64,000 nt of DNA, from contig CAVTSA010000002.1 in assembly GCA_963737225.1 (NCBI GenBank), positions 682,001 through 746,000 on the forward strand, given 5' to 3'. Position 1 is the first letter of the stretch. Each line of letters starts with the position of its first letter. This DNA is from CAVTSA01 sp963737225. GTDB taxonomy: Bacteria; Chloroflexota; Dormibacteria; Dormibacterales; Dormibacteraceae. A program made the translations under genes and the position numbers. This document shows positions 8,879-19,226 of the stretch, piece by piece. The notes under the pieces are model-generated. The model saw only the letters and a list, made by a program, of their open reading frames with translations, was not told the origin of the DNA and made no database searches.

Positions 8879-10523
8879 GATCGGCGACTGGCCGCACCGC
8901 CGCCGCGTGAAGTCGGCGGGAGTGGCCGCGCTGGTGTTTGGAGAGGACGTGCTGACCTATGACGCGCTCGCGGACCGCGTCGACCGACTTGCCAATGCTT
9001 TGCGTGAGGAGGGGGTGCTGCGGGGCGACCGGGTGGCCTATCTGGGTAACAATCACCCCGCCTTCGTGGAGGCCATGTTCGCGGTCACGCTGCTGGGGGC
9101 GGTGTTCGTGCCGCTGAACACCAGGCTCGCCGTCCCGGAGCTGGCCTACATGCTCGAGAACAGCGGCGCCCGGATGCTCTTCTTCGCGCGCGATCTGGAG
9201 ACGCGGGCCCGGGCCGCGGCCCGCGACGCGGGCGGCGTCGAGGCGGTAGGGGTCGACGACGGCGGCCCCCAAGGCATGGAGTCGCTGATCGCCGCCGGGT
9301 CCGGGGACCACCCCCCATGTCAGGGGTTCATGGACGACCCCGCGGTCATCATCTACACCTCGGGCACCACCGGGCGGCCCAAAGGTGCGGTGCTCACTCA
9401 CGGCAACCTGACCTGGAACACGTTCAACGTGCTGGTCGACTACGACGTCACCAGCGAGACGCGCGCGCTGATGACCTCGCCGCTGTTTCACGTCGCCTCG
9501 CTGGGCATGGGGCTGCTGCCCAACCTGCTCAAGGGGGGAGCGGTGGTGATCGCCGAGCGGTTCGTCCCGAGCGAGGCGCTGGGCCTCATCGAGCGTCATC
9601 GGATCACCAGGCTGAACGGCGTTCCGACCACGTACCAGCTGCTGATGGAGGACCCGGCGTGGGCGGCAACGGACCTCAGCTCGCTGCGCTCCATGAGCTG
9701 TGGTGGATCCGCGGTGCCGGCCCGCGTCCGCGAGGCGTACGAGGCGAGGGGGCTCGCGTTCTCGAGCGGGTACGGACTGACCGAGACCTCACCCGGGGCG
9801 ACCTCGCTCTCACCGCGCTACTCGGTGGTCAAGGGCGCGTCGAGCGGATTGCCCCACTTCTTCACCGAGGTGCGGCTGGCGCCTGAGTCCGGCGAGGTGG
9901 AGGTACGCGGGCCGAACGTGTTCGCCGGCTACTGGGACGACCCGGAGGCCACGCACGCCGCCTTCACGCCGGACGGCTGGCTGCGGACCGGCGATCTGGG
10001 GCGCCTCGACAGGAGCGGGTTCCTGACCATCGTCGACCGGGCCAAGGACCTGATCATCTCGGGCGGTGAGAACGTCTACCCGGCCGAGGTGGAGCTGGCG
10101 ATCATGACCATCCCCGAGGTCACCGGGGCCGCCGTGATCGGGCTGGCCGACCGGCGCTGGGGCGAGGTGCCGCACGCCGTCCTCACGCTGCGGCCGGGAG
10201 CGACGCTGGACCCGGCCTGGTTCGTCGAGTACCTGTCGGGACGGCTCGCGCGCTACAAGGTGCCCCGGACGTTCGAGGTGGTGGACGAGCTGCCGCGCAC
10301 CGCCAGCGGCAAGGTCCAGAAGCACCTGCTCCGCCGGGCCCACCCCCCAATAGGGCGATTGGTGCACCAACCCCCCATTCGCGCGCGCCAGACAGGGCGA
10401 TTGGTGCACCAACGACCCTTCCTGCCGACGACGCCGAAGCGGGTCAGCGGCGGGGGTAGATCTCCAGCTGCTCCATCCGGTCCCGCAGCGCACGCTCCAC
10501 GGTCTGGATCAGGCCCTGCATGA
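8862..10523 (+). CDS. acyl-CoA synthetase (AMP-forming) with non-native ends
   Basis: ANL-superfamily ligase that activates a carboxylic acid to acyl-AMP and then acyl-CoA. Visible motifs: P-loop YTSGTTGRPKGAVLTHGN, A5 GYGLTETSPG, A7/A8 DGWLRTGDLGRLD and KDLIISGGENVYPAEVE, and A10 PRTASGKVQKHLLRR. The conserved protein ends near base 10340 (~residue 494). The last ~55 residues read through an F4 element and into the convergent gene; the first residues (MLAM) come from an F5 element. Substrate is unknown; the medium/long-chain class is likely from context. Confidence 0.88.
   Translation: MLAMCGIGDWPHRRRVKSAGVAALVFGEDVLTYDALADRVDRLANALREEGVLRGDRVAYLGNNHPAFVEAMFAVTLLGAVFVPLNTRLAVPELAYMLENSGARMLFFARDLETRARAAARDAGGVEAVGVDDGGPQGMESLIAAGSGDHPPCQGFMDDPAVIIYTSGTTGRPKGAVLTHGNLTWNTFNVLVDYDVTSETRALMTSPLFHVASLGMGLLPNLLKGGAVVIAERFVPSEALGLIERHRITRLNGVPTTYQLLMEDPAWAATDLSSLRSMSCGGSAVPARVREAYEARGLAFSSGYGLTETSPGATSLSPRYSVVKGASSGLPHFFTEVRLAPESGEVEVRGPNVFAGYWDDPEATHAAFTPDGWLRTGDLGRLDRSGFLTIVDRAKDLIISGGENVYPAEVELAIMTIPEVTGAAVIGLADRRWGEVPHAVLTLRPGATLDPAWFVEYLSGRLARYKVPRTFEVVDELPRTASGKVQKHLLRRAHPPIGRLVHQPPIRARQTGRLVHQRPFLPTTPKRVSGGGRSPAAPSGPAAHAPRSGSGPA
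10352..10418. repeat. paired palindromic intergenic element, family F4, copy 1
   Basis: A 67-bp unit with two directly repeated arms containing GGGCGATTGGTGCACCAAC, each a palindrome around GGTGCACC, and CAGACAGGG before the second arm. The second copy (67 bp, opposite orientation) is at 47588-47654. It lies at the 3' end of the acyl-CoA ligase, which reads through it. Confidence 0.85.
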
Positions 10524-10917
10524 TCTCCTGGTCCGACCGGTCGTCCACCCGCACCCGCTGCAGGTGACTCAGCGCCTCCTGCATCGCGAAGATGCCGTTC
10601 ACCTCCTCGTTGCGGAGCCGGTTGGCCGCCAGCCGGACGGCGGTCGCGTGACGCTGGGCGCCGTGGTCGGAGAGCAGGTCGACCAGCTTCGCCGCCGAGG
10701 AGAGAGCGCGCTGCGTGGTCGGGTTGAGCGCCGTGGTGTCCGGGACCGGCACCCGCTCGACGTTGCGGACGGGGCGCGCGGGTCGCACCGACCGGGGCTG
10801 CAACCGCCGCTCGGCCCGGCGCCGGCGAAGGTTCCGCCAGGGGCCGGGACCGACCATGATGCCGATACCGATCCCGATCAGAACAAGCGCGACCAATCCC
10901 GCGACGGCTTCCAACAT
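10444..10917 (-). CDS. hypothetical single-pass membrane protein
   Basis: About 157 residues from ATG 10917; GTG 10947 is the longer alternative. One N-terminal membrane helix (AVAGLVALVLIGIGIGIMVG) is followed by an Arg-rich stretch and a soluble, helical C-terminal domain (LSSAAKLVDLLSDHGAQRHA, QEALSHLQRVRVDD). I do not recognise the family. It is convergent with the acyl-CoA ligase, whose read-through tail overlaps its 3' end. Confidence 0.55.
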   Translation of the reverse strand: MLEAVAGLVALVLIGIGIGIMVGPGPWRNLRRRRAERRLQPRSVRPARPVRNVERVPVPDTTALNPTTQRALSSAAKLVDLLSDHGAQRHATAVRLAANRLRNEEVNGIFAMQEALSHLQRVRVDDRSDQEIMQGLIQTVERALRDRMEQLEIYPRR

Positions 10918-11031
10918 GGCGCGGCTAGCGGACCCGTCCCCCTCCACGAGCCACTAGCGCCTGCGGAACGTGCCCCACCATGTCTTTAAGCGTAGCCGAG
11001 CCGAGACCCATTCGCCGTCTTACGATCTCAC

Positions 11032-11418
11032 TTACTCGTAGAGCCGCCCGCCGTACTCGACGAAGCCCGGGACGGGACATCCGCTGGAGGTGGATTCGTG
11101 GGTGCAGTGGACTCCGGCCCTGCCGGGGTCCAGGTACAGCTGGCCCCGCACGATGACCTGCGCGCCGGGGTGGATGGGAGCCGACGCCGCGTAGTCGATG
11201 TCGTGATCCACCTCCACCTGATCCCCGAGCGGTGTGCGGACCACGAACTCCTCTTCACGCCCGTACACCGCCGGCCCCGAGACCACGACGCCTCCAAACG
11301 TGACCTCCGCACCGCCCTGACCCTGGGCGATGTCCTGATGGAGCGCCGCGTCGTTGGTGGTGATGCTCCCCGCCGCGGGCGGCTGGCCGCACCCCGCGGC
11401 GGCCAGGGCCAGCAGCAC
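11032..11418 (-). CDS. DUF3465-like lipoprotein
   Basis: 128 residues. LALAAAGC looks like a lipobox. The body resembles DUF3465: GREEEFVVRTPLGDQVEVDHDIDYA, HPGAQVIVRGQLYLDP, VHCTH and the terminal GFVEYGGRLYE. The role of the family is unknown; an OB-like fold is likely. GTG 11418 comes 4 nt after the hisA stop, so it is probably the last gene of the yajQ-hisA run. In-frame sequence just upstream (RRGAIVALTV) would complete a normal signal peptide but has no start codon, so the start may be damaged. Confidence 0.6.
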   Translation of the reverse strand: MLLALAAAGCGQPPAAGSITTNDAALHQDIAQGQGGAEVTFGGVVVSGPAVYGREEEFVVRTPLGDQVEVDHDIDYAASAPIHPGAQVIVRGQLYLDPGRAGVHCTHESTSSGCPVPGFVEYGGRLYE

Positions 11419-11420
11419 GG

Positions 11421-12140
11421 TCAGAGCGACGATCGCGCCTCGGCGAACGTGAAGCGCCCCTCGAGCAGAGATTTACCGAGGATAGCCGCGTCGGCGCCGG
11501 CATCCGCCGCCGTTACGAGGTCCTCCAGAGCGCCGATCCCGCCCGAGTAGGTGAGGCGGTGCCGGGTCGAGGCGCGGGCCAGCCGGAGGACCTCCAGGTC
11601 CGGTCCGGCCAGAGTCCCGTCGCGGTCGATGCTGGTCACGATGACACCGCCCAGCGGCGCGTCCTCCCACCTGCGGAGGAGGTTCGCGGTCGTGAGGTTG
11701 GCTTCCGTCTCCAGCCACCCCGCGACCGCCGGCGCACCCCCGCGCAGGTCCAGAGCCGCCTGCACCCGGCCGGGGTGGGCACGGGCGATCTCTCGCAGCA
11801 GCCCGGGATCGCGCACCGCGGTGGTCCCCATCACCACGCTTGCCGCCCCGACGTCCAGCCAGTGCCCGGCGGCCGCCTCGTCACGGATGCCGCCGGCGAC
11901 CTGGACCGCGAGCCGCGTTTCCTCCACCACCCGACGGATCAGGGATTCCTGGGCCGGCGCCCCCCGCGCGGCGTCGAGGTCGACCAGGTGCAGCACCTCC
12001 GCGCCCGCCGTCTCGTACCCGCGCGCCAGGGAGAGCGGATCGTCGCCGTAGCTGGTCTCCTGACCGAAGTCGCCAGTCCGCAGCCGGACCACCCGACCGC
12101 CGCGCAGATCGAGGGCCGGGATCAGTTCCAACCTCACCAC
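11421..12140 (-). CDS. hisA: phosphoribosyl-ProFAR isomerase HisA
   Basis: 239 residues, (beta/alpha)8 barrel that isomerises ProFAR to PRFAR in histidine synthesis. It has the N-terminal LIPALDLRGGRVVRL with the catalytic Asp, the half-barrel repeat phosphate motifs QVAGGIRDEAA and LTYSGGIGALEDL, and VTSIDRDGTLAGPDLE with the second catalytic Asp. TrpF-like dual use (PriA) as in actinobacteria is possible but cannot be decided here. No other his genes are in the window. Confidence 0.85.
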   Translation of the reverse strand: MVRLELIPALDLRGGRVVRLRTGDFGQETSYGDDPLSLARGYETAGAEVLHLVDLDAARGAPAQESLIRRVVEETRLAVQVAGGIRDEAAAGHWLDVGAASVVMGTTAVRDPGLLREIARAHPGRVQAALDLRGGAPAVAGWLETEANLTTANLLRRWEDAPLGGVIVTSIDRDGTLAGPDLEVLRLARASTRHRLTYSGGIGALEDLVTAADAGADAAILGKSLLEGRFTFAEARSSL

Positions 12141-12147
12141 CTAACCC

Positions 12148-12209
12148 CCGGTTTCGCGTGAAAACGGCACTATGGCGGTGCCCATAGACCCGGTTTCGCG
12201 TGAAAACGG
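12148..12209. repeat. paired palindromic intergenic element, family F1, copy A
   Basis: A 62-bp unit with two identical directly repeated 20-bp arms, CCGGTTTCGCGTGAAAACGG, and a centre ATGGCGGTGCCCAT. Copies B (21125-21187) and C (50578-50639) have inverted arms and a perfect 14-bp central palindrome. It lies 29 nt past the end of yajQ. Confidence 0.88.
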
Positions 12210-12237
12210 AGAATGGGCAGCAGCAGGGGCGGCGGGC

Positions 12238-12732
12238 CTAGCGGTAATTCGTGAACTCCAGCGGGACCGGGATCGAGTCGTCGTCGCGCAGCGCGTTGAT
12301 CACCGCCTGGAGGTCGTCTTTCGACTTCGAGGTGACGCGCAGCTGGTCACCCTGGATCCGCACCTGAACCTTCGGCGCCACTGCCCGCGCCCGCCTCTGC
12401 AGCTGCTTCGCCAGGTCGTCGGAGATGCCCGCGTTGATGTCGACCTCCACCTGGCCTCGACCCCTGCCGATCGTCCGGGGCTCTCCGGCGTGAAACAGCT
12501 TCGCCGAAAGCTTGCGCCGGGCCGCCTTCTCCCGCAGCACCTGGACCGCGGCCCGGGCACGATCCTCGGTCACCGACTCGACCACGATCTTCTCGCCGCG
12601 CCGCTCGAGCGTGGTCCCGGTGTCCTTGAAGTCGAACCGGGTCGCGGTCTCGCGCCGCGCCTGGTCGAGGGCGTTCGTGAGCTCCGCGCCGTCGTACTCG
12701 GAGACGATGTCGAAGGAAAAGTCCTGAGGCAT
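12238..12732 (-). CDS. yajQ: YajQ-family nucleotide-binding protein
   Basis: 164 residues, close to the usual ~163. Whole-family pattern is present: FSFDIVSEYDGAELTNALDQ, ATRFDFKDTGTTLE, ARRKLSAKLF, GLAKQ-like DDLAKQLQRR, and RVTSKSKDDLQAVINALRDD near the end. Two RNP/ferredoxin-like folds are expected. Some relatives bind nucleic acid, GTP or c-di-GMP; none of these is shown by the sequence. The gene precedes hisA in the same direction, separated by an F1 element. Confidence 0.92.
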   Translation of the reverse strand: MPQDFSFDIVSEYDGAELTNALDQARRETATRFDFKDTGTTLERRGEKIVVESVTEDRARAAVQVLREKAARRKLSAKLFHAGEPRTIGRGRGQVEVDINAGISDDLAKQLQRRARAVAPKVQVRIQGDQLRVTSKSKDDLQAVINALRDDDSIPVPLEFTNYR

Positions 12733-12769
12733 CGCCAGGCCTCCTAGTGAACTGTGGGGTTGACCTCGA

Positions 12770-13144
12770 TCACGAATGAACCGAGGTGATGCCGTCGATC
12801 ACGGCCAGCACGAGAAGAATGACGGCCAGCAGCGCCAGGCCCCCCATGATGATCCCGATCCCGACCTGCGACACGTCCACCCGCTCGGTGGCGGCCGCGA
12901 TTTCCGCCTGCGAATGCCCCATGGTGAGGTTGTCCACGTGCTCGGCCTCGGCCCGGTTCAGGAGCTCCTCCAGCACCGGCTGCCCACCGAACGGGATCGC
13001 AGTCGAAGGGATCCGCGCCAGCGCTCCCCGCAGGTTGTCCTGCGTCTCGCCCAGCCGCTCGGTGACCAGGTCCAGCGTGCGGGTGGCCGCCGGGGTCTGG
13101 TTCTCGTGGCGGAGCTCGGCGATGATCTCGTACAGGCCTGCCAT
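12770..13144 (-). CDS. hypothetical protein with C-terminal membrane anchor
   Basis: 124 residues. A helical cytosolic part (YEIIAELRHENQTPAATRTLDLVTERLGETQDN cut here as two helices, then PVLEELLNRAEAEHV) ends in one membrane segment, GIGIIMGGLALLAVILLVLAVI. I do not recognise the family. It lies just upstream of yajQ with a 37-bp gap and may be in its transcript. ATG 13144 starts the only long frame here. Confidence 0.5.
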   Translation of the reverse strand: MAGLYEIIAELRHENQTPAATRTLDLVTERLGETQDNLRGALARIPSTAIPFGGQPVLEELLNRAEAEHVDNLTMGHSQAEIAAATERVDVSQVGIGIIMGGLALLAVILLVLAVIDGITSVHS

Positions 13145-13208
13145 GATCCTGCTCGTTTTCTAGCAGGTTCCGGGCGCTCGGTGCGGGCGCGGAGCAGAAT
13201 CGCTGACC

Positions 13209-14320
13209 GTGCCTCGGGTCGTCATCGCCCCCAATCCCTTCAAAGGTTCCCTGGGCGCCCCCGCCGCCGCGCGCGCGATGGCGGCCGGCGTGCGGGATGT
13301 GCTTCCCGACGCCGAGATCCGTGAGCTCCCGGTGGCGGACGGCGGTGAGGGCACCGTGGAGGCGCTGGTCGCGGCTCTGGACGGGGAGCTGCAGGAGGTC
13401 GAGGTGGAAGGGCCCCTCGGCGATCCGGTGGTCGCGGTCTACGGCTTGGCCGACCAGGGCCGGCTGGCGATCGTGGAGCTGGCGGCGAGCAGCGGCCTGC
13501 CTCTGGTCCCGCGCGGAGGCCTGGATCCCCGGCGCGCATCGACCTACGGGTTCGGCCAGGTACTGGAGGCGGCGCGGCGGCGCGGTGCTCGCCGCATCCT
13601 GGCCGGCATCGGGGGGTCGGCCACCAACGACGCCGGGGCCGGGATGGCGCAGGCCCTCGGATACCGGCTGCTGGACGCCGAGGGCCGTCAGCTGCCGCGC
13701 GGGGGTGCGGCGCTCGCGCGTCTGCGCCAGATCGACGCGTCCGCGGTCGATCCAGGCTGGGCGTCGATGGTTTTCGAGGTCGCGGTCGACGTCACGAATC
13801 CCCTGACCGGCCCCCAGGGGGCGACGGCCATCTACGGACCGCAGAAAGGCGGCACGGGCACGGTCCTGATGGAGCTGGAGGACGCGCTCGGCCATTTCGC
13901 GGGGTTTCTGCCCGCGGGCCTCGCCGAGACTCCCGGCGCGGGTGCGGCCGGAGGCGCGGGGGCCGGTCTGCTCTTCTTCCTCCACGCACGCCTCCGGCGC
14001 GGCGCTCCGCTGGTGGCGGAGGCGGCCGGACTGCGGTCGGCGCTGGCGGGCGCGAGCCTGGTCCTCACCGGCGAGGGCCGCGTCGACGGTCAGACCGTGT
14101 TCGGCAAGGGACCGATCGAGGTCGCGCACTACGCGGCGGAGGCGGGGGTGCCGGTGGCGCTCCTGGCCGGAACGCTGGGCCCGGGCTGGCCGGTGGTCCT
14201 GGAGGAGGGCGTGACGCTGGTCGAGGAGGTCTCGGCCGGGATCCCCCTGGACCAGGCGATGCGGGAGGCGCCGGCGCTGCTGCGCGCCGCCGCCGCTCGC
14301 GCGGTGGCCGCCCTCGGGGT

Positions 14321-14324
<4 letters not shown>
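13209..14324 (+). CDS. glycerate kinase (GarK/GlxK type)
   Basis: 371 residues, the normal length for glycerate 2-kinase. Family motifs: VVIAPNPFKGSLGAPAAARAMAAG, LPVADGGEGTVEAL, ARRILAGIGGSATNDAGAGMAQALG, DVTNPLTGPQGATAIYGPQKG and LVLTGEGRVDGQTVFGKGP. It phosphorylates glycerate for entry into glycolysis. It overlaps the next gene by 4 bp, although the ABC ATPases have no evident link to glycerate. Confidence 0.9.
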
Positions 14325-15379
<1,055 letters not shown>

Positions 15380-15437
15380 CTCTCCCCACGATCCACAGAC
15401 CCCGGGCCGCCTCGACCCTCGGGGAGGTTGCGCCGGC

Positions 15438-16496
<1,059 letters not shown>

Positions 16497-16613
16497 GCCC
16501 CGCGGGCGGCCGGGCGACGCGTGGCCACGGCCGTACCCGCGTGGGCGTCGCCTTCGGCATCCTGCCTCAGTGAGCGTCGCGGCCGAACTGCGGAGGCGAG
16601 AGCCGGCGGTGGC

Positions 16614-17372
16614 TCAGGAGTAGTAAGCGGGTGCCAGGCGGAGCTTCCGCCACTGCTGCGCGTCGTGCCCGTAGAAGAGCTGGGCGTGCTCGTCTTCGGC
16701 GATCCGGAGCAGCTTCTGCGCGCTCCTCTTCGCCACCTCCGGGTCCTGCTGGGCACCCCAGGTGTCGTGCGACACGTTGTCCTGACAGTCGATGGCGTCG
16801 GCGCAGATCAGGACGTTCGCGTCGTCGTGAAGCCTGATCAGCAGCGACTGGTGCCAGGGAGCGTGACCGGGGGTCAGGACCACCTCCACACCCCCGAACA
16901 GAGTCGGTTCGCCGTCGATCAGCTCGTAGGTCAACGACGGCAGATCGAAATACCCGGCGGGGTAGCTGTCGCTCTCCCGGGCGTACTCGTAGTGGTTGCG
17001 CTGCACGAGGATCGGGATGCCGGCGAACGCGTGATTGCCGCCGCAGTGGTCGAAGTGCAGGTGGGTGTTGATGAGGAAGTCGATGTCCCCGATGCCGACG
17101 CCGATCTCGTCGAGCCGGTGCTCGATCGTGTCTTCGTCCCGCATGAAGGGGACCATGAGCTTCGTCACCTCGCGCCCGCGGAAGGTCGTGTCCGGGTCGC
17201 GGATGTGGTCGGGATGGAGCCCGGTGTCGACCGCGATGTTCTTGCCGTCGTCGGTCTGGATCAGGTACCCGGGCACCGGGACCTTGACCCGCACCCCCTC
17301 GTCGATGCCGGGCGTCAGCATCGCGCCCTTGTCGAGGACGATCTCGCCCAGGGAGAGAACGTAGAGCCTCAT
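16614..17372 (-). CDS. metallo-beta-lactamase-fold hydrolase, N-acyl-homoserine-lactonase-like
   Basis: 252 residues. The dinuclear zinc motif HLHFDH sits in INTHLHFDHCGGN, with the third His in LTPGHAPWHQSLL, Asp in ICADAID and a C-terminal His in YGHDAQQW. This layout matches the AttM/AiiB lactonase branch. No LuxI/LuxR AHL circuit is visible, so quenching of foreign signals or hydrolysis of another lactone is equally possible. ATG overlaps the UdgX stop by 4 bp, so both are probably on one transcript. Confidence 0.78.
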   Translation of the reverse strand: MRLYVLSLGEIVLDKGAMLTPGIDEGVRVKVPVPGYLIQTDDGKNIAVDTGLHPDHIRDPDTTFRGREVTKLMVPFMRDEDTIEHRLDEIGVGIGDIDFLINTHLHFDHCGGNHAFAGIPILVQRNHYEYARESDSYPAGYFDLPSLTYELIDGEPTLFGGVEVVLTPGHAPWHQSLLIRLHDDANVLICADAIDCQDNVSHDTWGAQQDPEVAKRSAQKLLRIAEDEHAQLFYGHDAQQWRKLRLAPAYYS

Positions 17373-18084
17373 TCTTCGGCGCCCTTTCGTTCGTCGGCGC
17401 CCTTTCGTTCGTCGCCGTCCTTTCGTTCGTCGCCGTCCTTTCGTTCGTCGCCGCCGCGAGCCAGGTGTCGCGCGACCCCTCGCAGGTCGCTGACGAATGC
17501 CCCCATCGCCTCTTCGCGTGAGAGCTGAGGCGGGGTTCGCAGGACCGAGCTGGGGTGTACGGTGACCAGCGCGGGCGGGCCGAACCGGGTTGGCGCGATC
17601 TCCCCCCGGTGCTGGGTGACTTTGAAATCCGGCCCCAGGAGTGCCTGGGCCGCGGTCGCGCCGAGGCAGACCAGGAGCTCGGGCCGAACCACGTCCACCT
17701 CCGCCTCGAGCCAGGGCAGGCAGGCCTCGATCTCGGCGTGACCCGGCTTCTGGTGGATGCGGCGCCGCCCCTGGGGCCGCCAGTTGAAGTGCTTGACGAC
17801 GCCGGTGATGTATGTCAGGCGGGGGTCGATGCCCGCCGCCTCGAGGCCCCGATGGAGTACGGCTCCTGCGGGCCCCACGAAAGGATGACCCGCTTTGTCC
17901 TCGCGGTCTCCGGGCTGCTCGCCGATCAGGACCACGCGGGCGTGCTCGGAGCCTTCACCGAAGACAGTCTGAGTTCCCTTCTCGAAGAGCGGCATGCTCG
18001 ACAGGTGGCCGCCGCCGCCCGGAGACCGGCCAGCGTGCGCGGCTCCGGCAGGAGGTCTGTCACCGGGGGGCCGGTGCCGGGCAT
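17369..18084 (-). CDS. UdgX-type uracil-DNA glycosylase, frameshifted near N-terminus
   Basis: Family-4-related uracil-DNA glycosylase of the UdgX type: motif A GEQPGDREDKAGHPF, the UdgX-specific RRIH loop (QGRRRIHQKPGHAE) whose His is known to bond covalently to the abasic sugar, and motif B VTVHPSSVLR. The N-terminal part with Fe-S cysteines (ATCRAC; ATG 18084) is in a different frame; restoring one C in the TGCCG run near 17992 joins it to PLFEKGTQTVFGEG. The C-terminus is a fourfold charged 6-residue repeat ending GAEE. Role: uracil recognition and repair in DNA. Confidence 0.82.
17382..17453. repeat. 18-bp tandem repeat (4 units) inside the UdgX 3' end
   Basis: Four consecutive 18-bp units of the form CCTTTCGTTCGTCG plus four bases, differing at one or two positions. 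They encode the C-terminal DERK-containing hexapeptide repeat of the UdgX protein. Copy number is likely to vary by slippage. Confidence 0.9.
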
Positions 18085-18183
18085 GCGCCGACCCTACGCC
18101 GTTCCCGAGGGGCAGGCTCAGCGCTCCGCCTCTGAAAGAATGCGGTCTCCGGCGTATCAGCGCGGCGCAGTGAGGACGAGTCC

Positions 18184-19105
18184 ATGGCGACCCTGAAGAT
18201 CGGTTACAACACCCCCGCCGGCGAGCGCGGCATCGAGACGATCACGCCCGCCACCTTCCGGCGCGACCTGACCGGCGTGTGCGACGTCGCCGCCACGTTT
18301 GCGGACGCGTTCTGGGTTCCCGACCATCTGATGCGCGACTCCGGCTACCGGCTCGAGTGCTGGACTCAGCTCACCTGGCTCGCGGCGCGCTACCCGCGCC
18401 AGCAGCTGGGCGGCATCGTGATGTGCAACTCCTTCCGGCACCCACCGCTGGTGGCGAAGATGGCGGCCACGCTGCAGGAGCTCAGCGAGGGCCGGTGCGT
18501 GCTCGGGTACGGCGGCGGGTGGATGGAGGCTGAATACGCGGCGTACGGCTATCCCTATCCCTCGACCCGGCAGCGCATCGAGCAGATGACGGAGGCGATT
18601 CAGGTCATCCGCGCGCTGTGGACGGAGCAGCCGGCGACCTTCTCCGGCCGCCACTACCAGGTCACCGGCGTGCAGTTCAATCCCCGGCCCCAGCCGGCCC
18701 CTCCGATCATGGTCGGCGGCGACGGCGAGCGCTTCCTGCTCCGCGCGGTGGCCGAGCACGCGGACTGGTGGCTCGCCTTCTCGCGGGGCGAGGACGTCGC
18801 TGCGACACAAGCTGGAGGTCCTGGCCGGTCACTGCGCGGACGTCGGGCGAGACCGGGCGTCGATCCACAAGGTCTATCCCCTCACCGTCTTCCTTGCCGG
18901 CACACGCGAGGAGGCCCGGCGGGCCGCGGGGCCGCGCCTGGAGTCCTCTGAACCGCCCTTTGCGGGTAGCCCCGACGATCTGGTCGAGCATCTGGAACTG
19001 GTGAGAGGGCTGGGCTTCGGGGCGGTCGCGATGGCGTTCGGCGACTTCCCCCGGACCACCGACCTGGAGCTGTTCCGGGAGCGGGTGCTGCCGCGGCTTG
19101 GGTGA
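18184..19105 (+). CDS. LLM-class (F420-dependent) oxidoreductase, frameshifted
   Basis: Luciferase-like TIM barrel. The first part has FADAFWVPDHLMRDSG, RYPRQQLGGIVMCNSFRHP, GRCVLGYGGGWMEAEYAAYG, and PPIMVGGDGERFLLRAVAEHADWW, typical of F420-dependent oxidoreductases. Near 18798 the frame slips: the usual ending (KLEVLAGHCADVGRDRAS, TREEARRAAGPRL, ERVLPRLG, stop at 19105) is one base out. ATG 18184. Substrate unknown. The F420 assignment fits the DDN-like protein at 53444 but no F420 synthesis gene is in the window. Confidence 0.78.
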
Positions 19106-19226
19106 GGCCTCTTTGCGGCCGTGGCACGCCGCCCGGGTCACGGCGCCGGCTGCGCCGGAAGGCCGGCGTCTCTGGGCTGAGGCTCGAACGGGCGGCGTGT
19201 GGAGCAGGCGAGCTCGGGAGCTGACC

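Noticed and set aside
10345..10523. C-terminal ~55 residues of the acyl-CoA ligase as a functional domain
   Set aside because: The sequence is the translation of an F4 element plus the antisense of the next gene.
12148..12209. Paired elements as ordinary intrinsic terminators
   Set aside because: They lack T-tracts, have conserved sequence within families rather than only structure, and keep fixed lengths.
16521..17528. Open plus-strand frame over the lactonase and UdgX genes
   Set aside because: It is antisense shadow; the minus strand has the zinc-binding HxHxDH motif and the UdgX signature.
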